Positions 56,204 to 64,000 of a stretch of 64,000 bases of DNA are shown here, one piece after another (within the stretch, counting starts at the first letter, position 1; every line of letters starts with the position of its first letter). The stretch comes from Pseudomonas sp. ZH-FAD (GTDB lineage Bacteria > Pseudomonadota > Gammaproteobacteria > Pseudomonadales > Pseudomonadaceae). The position numbers and the translations under genes are program-made. The DNA lies in assembly GCF_002803095.1 (NCBI RefSeq), contig NZ_PGLR01000031.1, positions 1-64,000 of the forward strand. Reading direction: 5' to 3'. The notes beneath the pieces are model-generated. The model made no database searches. It was not told the DNA's origin and saw only the letters and a list, made by a program, of their open reading frames with translations.

Positions 56204-56230
56204 AAAAAGCCCGGCATTGCCGGGCTTTTT
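56204..56230. terminator. Bidirectional intrinsic terminator between lipoprotein gene and hemE
   Basis: AAAAAGCCCGGCA...TGCCGGGCTTTTT: an 8-bp GC stem flanked by five A and five T, so it can end transcription from both convergent genes. Confidence 0.95.
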
Positions 56231-56236
56231 CATGCA

Positions 56237-57304
56237 TCACTGGTGATACTGCGCCGACAACTCGTGTACGGCCTCGAAGAAGGCGCCTGCATGAGCCGGG
56301 TCGACCTCCGGAGTGATGCCGTGGCCGAGGTTGAACACGTGGCCGCTACCGGCGCCATAGGCGGCCAGGATGCGCGCCACCTCGGCACGAATCGCCGCCG
56401 GCTTGGCGTAGAGCACCGCCGGGTCCATGTTGCCCTGCAGGGCGACCTTGGCACCGACACGGGCACGCGCACTGCCGATGTCGCAGGTCCAGTCCAGGCC
56501 CAGCGCCTCTGCGCCGGTGTCCGCCAGGGATTCCAGCCACAGGCCGCCGCCCTTGGTGAACAGGATCACCGGAACGCGACGCCCATCATGCTCGCGAATC
56601 AGGCCGTCGACGATCTGCTTCATGTAGCGCAGGGAGAACTCCTGATAGGCCGCCGCCGACAGCGCACCGCCCCAGGAATCGAAGATCTGTACCGCCTGCG
56701 CCCCGGCCAGGATCTGCCCGTTCAGATAAGCGGTGACCGACTGCGCCAGCTTGTCGAGCAACGCATGCAAGGCCAGGGGATTGTCGTAGAGCATGGCCTT
56801 GGTCTTGCGGAAATCCTTCGACGAGCCGCCTTCGACCATGTAGGTGGCCAGCGTCCAGGGGCTGCCAGAAAAACCGATCAGCGGTACACGGCCGTTCAGC
56901 TCGCGGCGGATGGTGCGCACGGCGTCCATCACATAGCCCAGATCCTTCTCCGGGTCGGGCACCGACAGCGCCTCGATATCGGCCAGGCTGCTGATCACCT
57001 TCTTGAAGCGCGGGCCTTCGCCGGTCTCGAAGTACAGGCCCTGGCCCATGGCATCGGGGATGGTGAGGATGTCAGAGAAGAGGATCGCCGCATCCAACTG
57101 CGGGTAGCGATCCAATGGCTGGATAGTGACCTCACAGGCCAGTTCCGGATTCTTCATCAGGCTCACGAAGTCGCCGGCCTTGGCCCGGGTCGCGCGGTAC
57201 TCCGGCAGATAACGGCCGGCCTGGCGCATCATCCAGATCGGCGTGACATCCACGGGTTGCTTGAGCAGGGCACGCAGGAAACGGTCGTTCTTCAGGGCGG
57301 TCAT
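56237..57304 (-). CDS. hemE: Uroporphyrinogen III decarboxylase
   Basis: Removes four acetate carboxyls from uroporphyrinogen III to give coproporphyrinogen III in heme synthesis. The 355 residues contain TPIWMMRQAGRYLPEYR near the N-terminus (the conserved substrate-binding motif), ILFSDILTIPDAMG, IGFSGSPWTLATYMVEG and the C-terminal FNLGHGITPEVDP. ATG at 57304 has AGGAC upstream. It is followed by the shared terminator and preceded by the terminator of the cyn operon, so it is transcribed alone. Confidence 0.97.
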   Translation of the reverse strand: MTALKNDRFLRALLKQPVDVTPIWMMRQAGRYLPEYRATRAKAGDFVSLMKNPELACEVTIQPLDRYPQLDAAILFSDILTIPDAMGQGLYFETGEGPRFKKVISSLADIEALSVPDPEKDLGYVMDAVRTIRRELNGRVPLIGFSGSPWTLATYMVEGGSSKDFRKTKAMLYDNPLALHALLDKLAQSVTAYLNGQILAGAQAVQIFDSWGGALSAAAYQEFSLRYMKQIVDGLIREHDGRRVPVILFTKGGGLWLESLADTGAEALGLDWTCDIGSARARVGAKVALQGNMDPAVLYAKPAAIRAEVARILAAYGAGSGHVFNLGHGITPEVDPAHAGAFFEAVHELSAQYHQ

Positions 57305-57351
57305 GGCAGAGTCCTAGAAAAAAGTGCAGACATTTTCGCAGAGCGCAAAAC

Positions 57352-57380
57352 AAAAGGCACGGCGGGTGCCGTGCCTTTTG
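57352..57380 (-). terminator. Intrinsic terminator after cynS
   Basis: On the minus strand AAAAGGCACGGC pairs with GCCGTGCCTTTTG across a four-base loop, followed by TTTTG. It lies 28 bp after the cynS stop and ends the cyn operon before hemE. Confidence 0.85.
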
Positions 57381-57407
57381 TCCATCGCGACGATATGCCG
57401 CGACGAT

Positions 57408-57848
57408 TTACCAGCTGCGATAGGGCAGGAACTTGCCGTTGAGCACGATCTGCACGCGGTCACCCTTGGGGTCGGCGACGCGCGAAATGTCCATGCTGAA
57501 GTCGATGGCGCTCATGATGCCGTCGCCGAATTCCTCGTGAATCAGTTCCTTGATGGTCTCGCCATAGACGTTGATCATCTCGTAGAAGCGATAGATCAGC
57601 GGGTCGGTGGGGATGGCCTTGTCCCAGTGCTTGTGCGGGAAGGCCTGCAGAGCAGTGGAGACCTCCGCCGGCAATTCGAGCATCTCGCACAGGGCATCGG
57701 CCTGCGCCTTGGGCATGCTGTTCATGCCCAGACAGGCGGAGGTCGTCCACACCGGCGACATGCCGATACCCTGGCCAAGCGCGGCCCAGTCCAGGCCCAG
57801 GCGCTGCTTGGCGGCGGTGATGGTGGTGCGCATCTGTTGCTTATCCAT
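57408..57848 (-). CDS. cynS: Cyanate hydratase (cyanase)
   Basis: Converts cyanate and bicarbonate to ammonia and two CO2 (via carbamate). The 146 residues comprise the N-terminal helical domain and the C-terminal open-fold dimer domain PLIYRFYEMINVYGETIKEL with R87 and E90, then DGIMSAIDF with S113; these align with the catalytic Arg, Glu and Ser of E. coli cyanase (offset 9). ATG at 57848 has AAGGAG upstream and overlaps the end of cynD by eight bases. It is the last gene of the cyn operon, with a terminator after it. The reaction makes cyanate usable as a nitrogen source. Confidence 0.97.
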   Translation of the reverse strand: MDKQQMRTTITAAKQRLGLDWAALGQGIGMSPVWTTSACLGMNSMPKAQADALCEMLELPAEVSTALQAFPHKHWDKAIPTDPLIYRFYEMINVYGETIKELIHEEFGDGIMSAIDFSMDISRVADPKGDRVQIVLNGKFLPYRSW

Positions 57849-58749
57849 GGTGAAACTCCTTCACGGGGGTCAGAGGTACGACCCTGGCGGCCGCTGCCGG
57901 CTCGTCCAGGGCAGGGTTGATTTCGGGCGGGAAGCCTTGCTCGTCGGCCACGGTGCGGCCGCGCAGCTCGTGCGAGCGGTTCACCAGGAAATCCACGAGG
58001 TGATTGCGGATGCGGTAGTACGCCGGGTGGTGAATCACCTGGTCGCGCTGGCGCGGCCGTGGCAGGTCGATACGTACCGACTCGGCGATGCGCGCCTGCG
58101 GGCCGTTGGTCATCAACAAAATACGGTCCGAAAGCAGGATCGCCTCGTCGACGTCATGAGTGATCATGAACACCGTCTGCTGGGTGGCGCTCCAGATCTT
58201 GATCAGCTCGTCCTGGATCACCCCGCGGGTCAGGGCGTCCAGCGCACCGAAGGGTTCATCGAGCAGCAGCAACTGCGGCTGAGTGGCGAAGGCGCGGGCG
58301 ATGCTCACGCGCTGGCGCATGCCGCCGGACAGCTGCGCCGGCTTGCGCGCCTCGGAGCCGCCCAGGCCGACCATTTCCAGGTACTTGCGGCTGTGCGCAC
58401 GGCGCTGTTCCTTCGACCACTGCGGGAAACGCGCGCGTACCCCGAACTCGACGTTCTCCAGCGCGCTGAGCCAGGGCAGCAGGCTGTAATTCTGGAACAC
58501 CACGCCGCGCTCGAGGCTGGGCCCGGCGACCTCCTTGCCGGCCATCTCCAGCGTGCCCTCGCTGAAGCTGTCGAGCCCGGCCAGGGCGTTGAGGATGGTC
58601 GACTTGCCACAGCCGGAGTGACCGATGATGCAGACGAACTCGCCCTGGTCGAGACCGAAGCTGACGTCTTCGAAGACCGTCAGCGGCTCGCTGCCGGGTT
58701 GCGGGAAGCGTTTGGCTAGGCGGCGTGCATCGAGAAAATAGCGGGACAT
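57841..58749 (-). CDS. cynD: Cyanate/nitrate-type ABC transporter ATP-binding protein
   Basis: The 302-residue ATPase subunit of a NrtABCD-family importer. Walker A IGHSGCGKST, signature AQLSGGMRQRVSIARA, Walker B LLLLDEPFGALD and the switch His in MITHDVDEA are all present; a C-terminal tail of about 50 residues after the core is less conserved. ATG at 58749 has AGGAG upstream. It is four bp after cynB and overlaps cynS. By analogy with the cynFABDS locus of P. pseudoalcaligenes CECT5344 it powers cyanate (or cyanate/nitrate-like anion) uptake. Confidence 0.92.
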   Translation of the reverse strand: MSRYFLDARRLAKRFPQPGSEPLTVFEDVSFGLDQGEFVCIIGHSGCGKSTILNALAGLDSFSEGTLEMAGKEVAGPSLERGVVFQNYSLLPWLSALENVEFGVRARFPQWSKEQRRAHSRKYLEMVGLGGSEARKPAQLSGGMRQRVSIARAFATQPQLLLLDEPFGALDALTRGVIQDELIKIWSATQQTVFMITHDVDEAILLSDRILLMTNGPQARIAESVRIDLPRPRQRDQVIHHPAYYRIRNHLVDFLVNRSHELRGRTVADEQGFPPEINPALDEPAAAARVVPLTPVKEFHHG

Positions 58750-58753
58750 GACA

Positions 58754-59590
58754 TCACTCCTGGTAGCTGACGAGACGGGCGACGCTGCCCAGCAGAAGGT
58801 CGAGCAGCATGCCGACCACGCCGATCATCAGAATCGAGAAGATCACGCTGGCCAGGTTGAGGTTGTTCCACTCGTTCCACACGTAGTAGCCAATGCCGGT
58901 GCCACCGACGAGCATCTCGGCGGCGACGATCACCAGCCAGGCGATGCCGACCGAGATGCGCATGCCGGTGAGGATGGTCGGCATCGCCGCAGGCAGGATC
59001 ACGCTGAACGCCGTGCGCAGTGGGCTCAGCTCATGGGTGCGGGCGACGTTGATCCAGTCGCGGCGCACGCCCGCCACCCCGAAGGCCGTGTTGAGCAGCA
59101 TCGGCCATACCGAGCAGATGAAGATCACGAAGATCGCCGAGGTCTGCGAGTCCTTGATCACGAACAGCGCCAGCGGCATCCAGGCCAGCGGCGAGATTGG
59201 CCGCAGGATCTGGATGAAGGGATTGAGCGCGCGGTACATCAACGGCGACATGCCGATGACGAAACCGATAGGGATCGCCACCAGCGCCGCCAGCAGGTAG
59301 CCGGTCAGCACCCGGTACAGCGAGTGTGCGAGCTGGATACCGATGCCCTTGTCGTTCGGTCCGTTGTCATAGAACGGCTGGCTCAGCTCGGCGTAGGCAT
59401 GCGCCAGCACCACCGAAGGCGGTGGCACGCGGGCCTCCTGCTCGGCTTCGCCCATGAGCAGGGCGTATTCGTCATCAGCACTGACTGCGGCGCTGGCGGG
59501 CACGCGGCAGAGCACCTCCCAGACCACCAGCAGCAGCACCAGCAGCACAACGGAAAGAATCGCCGCGCGCAGGGAAATGGACGCTTTCAT
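58754..59590 (-). CDS. cynB: Cyanate/nitrate-type ABC transporter permease
   Basis: A 278-residue inner-membrane permease with about six helices and the EAA-type loop (AFSVILPAAMPTILTGMRISVG) that contacts the ATPase. It is of the NrtB/SsuC type. The ATG at 59590 overlaps the cynA stop by one base (TGATG) with GGAGG just upstream; a GTG one codon earlier is also possible. It sits between cynA and cynD in the operon. The role as a cyanate importer subunit follows from synteny with known cyn clusters. Confidence 0.92.
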   Translation of the reverse strand: MKASISLRAAILSVVLLVLLLVVWEVLCRVPASAAVSADDEYALLMGEAEQEARVPPPSVVLAHAYAELSQPFYDNGPNDKGIGIQLAHSLYRVLTGYLLAALVAIPIGFVIGMSPLMYRALNPFIQILRPISPLAWMPLALFVIKDSQTSAIFVIFICSVWPMLLNTAFGVAGVRRDWINVARTHELSPLRTAFSVILPAAMPTILTGMRISVGIAWLVIVAAEMLVGGTGIGYYVWNEWNNLNLASVIFSILMIGVVGMLLDLLLGSVARLVSYQE

Positions 59591-60957
59591 CACGACCTCC
59601 GCATGGCGAAGCTGGCCAGGTAACCGTCCGGATCGGCCGGGTCGAAGGGTTTGCCCATCACACTGAAGGATTTGTAGGCGTCGGCCGGTACCGGCAGGCC
59701 GAGCTCTTTCATGACCTTGCCGGCGTCAGCCGCGAGGAACACCCGCTCGGCGATGCTGCGGTAGTCGACATCCCCCTGCAGATAGCCCCAGCGTTTCATC
59801 TGGGTGAGAATCCACACGGCCATCGACTGCCAGGGGAACGGATCGAAGTCGATGCGCTGGGGCTCGTCATGGATGTTGCCCAGGCCGTCGGCATAGCGCC
59901 CGCTGAGCACCTGCTGCACCACCGGCACCGGCTGGTTGAGGTAGTTGCGGGTGGAGATCGCCTCGGCCACCGCCTTGCGATTCTCGGCCTTGGAGGAATA
60001 CTGCGTGGCATCGATCAGCGCATGCAGCAGCGCGCCATAGGTATTGGGGTTTTCACTGGCGAAGCGCTGACTGCAGGCGAAGGCGCAGCACGGATGGCCC
60101 GGCCACAGTTCCTTGGTCAGCAGGTGGATGAAGCCGACCTTCTCCCACACCGCGCGCTGATTGAACGGGTCCGGCGAGAGGAAGCCATCGAGGTTGCCGG
60201 CGCGCAGGTTGGCGACCATCTCCGGTGGCGGCACCACACGAATCTGGATGTCGCGATCCGGGTCCAGGCCATGCTCGGCGACGTAATAACGCAACAGGAA
60301 GTTGTGCATCGAGTATTCGAACGGCACACCGAAGCGCATGCCCTTCCACAGCTTCGGATCGCGCTTGTCCTGGTGCTGCATGCCAAGCACGATGGCCTGG
60401 CCGTTGACGTTTTCCAGCGCCGGCATGACGAAGGGCGTCTGCGTCGAACCCAGCCCCAGGCTGATGGCCAGCGGCATCGGCGAAAGCATGTGCGAGGCGT
60501 CGTATTCGCCGGCCAGCGACTTGTCGCGCGCCACCGCCCAGCCAGCGGTCTTCACCGTTTCGACCTCCAGCCCGTACTTGGCGTAGAAGCCCATCGGCTC
60601 GGCCATGATGATCGGCGTGGCGCAGGTGATGGGCACGAAGCCGATCTTCAGCTTGGCCTTTTCCAACGGACCAAGGCTGTCCTTGACCGCCGCCTTGACC
60701 GCATCCAGCGGGATCAAGCTGCCCAGAATCGCCGCCGCAACACCGCCACCGATCATTCCCATGAAACTGCGCCGGGAGAAATCGTTATGGCCGAACACAC
60801 CGCGCACGATGGCGTTCTCCACAGCACGATCAAGCATGGCCTCGCTGTCATCGGGCAGCGCAGCGGCACTCGGCGTGCAACGCTGGCAAGCACACCCGGC
60901 GGCATGGGAAAGCTCGCTGTCGGGGCTGAATGGATCGTCCAGGCTGTTGACGCTCAT
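59590..60957 (-). CDS. cynA: Tat-exported substrate-binding protein of the cyanate/nitrate ABC transporter
   Basis: A 455-residue NrtA/CmpA-type binding protein. The Tat motif SRRSFMGMIGGG (R62, R63) is followed by a hydrophobic core, so the protein is probably exported folded. The binding domain starts near 100 with LKIGFVPITCATPIIMAEPMG and includes MLSPMPLAISLGLGS and EMVANLRAGNLDGF. The 60 residues before the twin arginines are unusual: CACQRC at 22-27 lies in this cytoplasmic n-region. I used the ATG at 60957, eight bases after GGAG; a GTG three codons upstream is open. First gene of the operon; its stop overlaps cynB. Confidence 0.9.
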   Translation of the reverse strand: MSVNSLDDPFSPDSELSHAAGCACQRCTPSAAALPDDSEAMLDRAVENAIVRGVFGHNDFSRRSFMGMIGGGVAAAILGSLIPLDAVKAAVKDSLGPLEKAKLKIGFVPITCATPIIMAEPMGFYAKYGLEVETVKTAGWAVARDKSLAGEYDASHMLSPMPLAISLGLGSTQTPFVMPALENVNGQAIVLGMQHQDKRDPKLWKGMRFGVPFEYSMHNFLLRYYVAEHGLDPDRDIQIRVVPPPEMVANLRAGNLDGFLSPDPFNQRAVWEKVGFIHLLTKELWPGHPCCAFACSQRFASENPNTYGALLHALIDATQYSSKAENRKAVAEAISTRNYLNQPVPVVQQVLSGRYADGLGNIHDEPQRIDFDPFPWQSMAVWILTQMKRWGYLQGDVDYRSIAERVFLAADAGKVMKELGLPVPADAYKSFSVMGKPFDPADPDGYLASFAMRRS

Positions 60958-61045
60958 CGTGATCACTCCTGCGATGGCCTGCCCCAGATTGGTGAGGCGG
61001 GCGCTGACTGGGCTGGGCCATTGCTGGCCGGTTCATGTCAGCTAT

Positions 61046-61061
61046 TGCAGGAGCTGTACCA
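61046..61061 (-). promoter_or_regulatory. Sigma-54 (-24/-12) promoter of the cynABDS operon
   Basis: On the minus strand TGGTACAGCTCCTGCA has GG and GC exactly 10 bp apart and matches TGGCAC-N5-TTGCA except at three positions. It reads toward cynA, whose start is about 90 bp downstream. The divergent sigma-54 activator gene supports the call. Confidence 0.7.
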
Positions 61062-61118
61062 GTTCAAAAACATATATAAGCAATTGAAAAATATAGATTT
61101 TTAATCAAACCAATAAAT

Positions 61119-61130
61119 ACGAAATATCGT
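61119..61130. promoter_or_regulatory. Upstream activator palindrome 1, ACGA-N4-TCGT
   Basis: ACGAAATATCGT, the first of three copies of a 12-bp palindrome in the cynA-cynF intergenic region. It lies about 60 bp upstream of the -24 element facing cynA. Confidence 0.65.
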
Positions 61131-61135
61131 TATTC

Positions 61136-61147
61136 ACGAGATTTCGT
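61136..61147. promoter_or_regulatory. Upstream activator palindrome 2, ACGA-N4-TCGT
   Basis: ACGAGATTTCGT, centred 17 bp from site 1. Confidence 0.65.
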
Positions 61148-61158
61148 CATCTTGAAAA

Positions 61159-61170
61159 ACGATATCTCGT
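61159..61170. promoter_or_regulatory. Upstream activator palindrome 3, ACGA-N4-TCGT
   Basis: ACGATATCTCGT, centred 23 bp from site 2 and lying directly before a possible cynF promoter. Confidence 0.65.
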
Positions 61171-61174
61171 CAAC

Positions 61175-61190
61175 TGGCACGCCCTTTGGA
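61175..61190 (+). promoter_or_regulatory. Sigma-54-like element facing cynF
   Basis: TGGCACGCCCTTTGGA has a perfect -24 half (TGGCACG) but GG in place of GC at -12. It is 35 bp before the cynF start and adjacent to site 3. It may be a weak sigma-54 promoter or a chance match. Confidence 0.4.
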
Positions 61191-61225
61191 TAACGACCTG
61201 ACAGGTCAATACAGCGAGGCTCGAA

Positions 61226-63141
<1,916 letters not shown>

Positions 63142-63157
<16 letters not shown>

Positions 63158-64000
63158 TCGAGGATGCCTTCGGCGGCGTTGCGGCCTTCGAAGATCGCCG
63201 TCACCACCAGGTCGGAACCACGGACCATGTCGCCACCGGCGAAGATCTTCGGGTTGCTGGTCTGGTGCTTGAACTGCGACTGCTCGGGCGCCACGACGCG
63301 GCCCTGGCTGTCGGTCTGGATCTCGAACTGCTCGAACCAGGGCGCCGGGCTCGGACGGAAACCGAAGGCGATCAGCACGGCTTCGGCCGGGATGATCTCC
63401 TCGGAACCCGGGATCGGCTCGGGGCTGCGACGGCCACGGGCGTCAGGCTCACCGAGACGGGTTTCGACCACCTTGATGCCTTCCACCTTGTCTTCGCCAA
63501 CGATGGCGATGGGCTGGCGGTTGAAGAGGAACTTCACGCCCTCTTCCTTGGCGTTCTTCACTTCCTTGCGCGAGCCGGGCATGTTCTCTTCGTCACGGCG
63601 GTAAGCGCAGGTCACGGCCTTGGCGCCCTGACGGATCGAGGTGCGGTTGCAGTCCATCGCGGTGTCGCCACCGCCCAGTACCACGACGCGCTTGCCCTTC
63701 ATGTCGATGAAGTCTTCCGGCGCCTTCTCGAAACCGAGGTTGCGGTTGACGTTGGCGATGAGGAAGTCCAGCGCGTCATAGACGCCCGGCAGGTCCTCAC
63801 CGGGGAAACCGCCCTTCATGTAGGTGTAGGTGCCCATGCCCATAAATACGGCATCGAATTCGGCGAGCAATTCATCCATGCCGATGTCCTTGCCGATCTC
63901 GGTGTTCAGGCGGAACTCGATGCCCATGCCGGTGAAGACTTCACGGCGGCGGCTGAGCACGGTCTTTTCCAGCTTGAACTCGGGGATGCCGAAGGTCAGC
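63142..64000 (-). CDS. gltD: Glutamate synthase small subunit, 5' end outside the window
   Basis: NADPH-binding beta subunit of glutamate synthase, which passes electrons to GltB to make two glutamates from glutamine and 2-oxoglutarate. The visible part, about 285 residues, has VVVLGGGDTAMDCNRTSIRQGA (NADPH-binding fold), AVTCAYRRDEENMPGSRKEV and IFAGGDMVRGSDLVVTAI near the C-terminus, where FAD is contacted. It reads through the right edge with no start codon in the window, so the first ~190 residues are missing. It converges on cynF with a 16-bp overlap. In PAO1 gltD follows hemE, so the cyn cluster is probably an insertion between them here. Confidence 0.95.

Overview
This window looks like a chromosomal segment of a Pseudomonas. 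The order hldE, msbA, waaL, wapR, ssg, wapH, carbamoyltransferase, LPS kinases, waaP, waaG, waaC, waaF, ilvE, glnE, aceE, aceF, dipA, msrA, then selO, usp, hemE and gltD follows, with insertions and rearrangements, the P. aeruginosa PAO1 order from about PA4995 to PA5035 as I remember it. A complete cyanate cluster (cynFABDS) beside hemE and gltD, a three-lipoyl AceF and several intergenic palindrome families point to the P. oleovorans / pseudoalcaligenes / mendocina group. That is an inference from gene content, not from a search. No rRNA, tRNA, insertion sequence, prophage or CRISPR array was seen, and no stretch over 300 bases lacks a gene.

Left end (1-7000, minus strand): the 5' part of an acyl-CoA dehydrogenase, whose visible 3' side runs into a 23-bp tandem repeat; then hldE (ADP-heptose synthesis), dnpA (PIG-L deacetylase), mig-14 and msbA (lipid A-core flippase). 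Region 7000-23000 is the LPS core and O-antigen ligation locus. Two plus-strand kinase-fold genes sit beside msbA. Minus-strand waaL, wapR, ssg, wapH, a carbamoyltransferase, four kinase-family genes (one with two kinase domains), an extra GT9 glycosyltransferase, and waaP-waaG-waaC-waaF follow, many with overlapping stop and start codons. Parts of dnpA, mig-14 and the 7-13 kb stretch look visibly lower in GC than the rest, as is common for variable surface-sugar genes. ilvE and glnE continue on the minus strand.

Region 27000-38000: a divergent promoter region with two GntR-type palindromes precedes aceE-aceF (pyruvate dehydrogenase), which ends in a strong terminator. Then come an orphan secreted protein, dipA (c-di-GMP phosphodiesterase), msrA, a small YjfB-like protein and an HD-GYP protein. 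Region 37600-57000 is mostly core housekeeping: rlmJ, a LysR/MFS/nitronate monooxygenase module, a second acyl-CoA dehydrogenase, a K+/H+ antiporter, an MscK-like channel, selO, an SLC13/TrkA-C transporter, trxC, a hotdog thioesterase, a tandem Usp protein with an ANR-like site, a ParA-like ATPase, a small lipoprotein and hemE. Four inverted-repeat elements of three kinds lie between genes here.

Right end (57400-64000): the minus-strand operon cynA-cynB-cynD-cynS encodes a Tat-exported binding protein, permease, ATPase and cyanase. It is divergent from cynF, a sigma-54 activator. The intergenic region holds three copies of the palindrome ACGA-N4-TCGT and a good -24/-12 element facing the operon. 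cynF converges on gltD (glutamate synthase small subunit, cut by the window end), linking ammonia release from cyanate with its assimilation.
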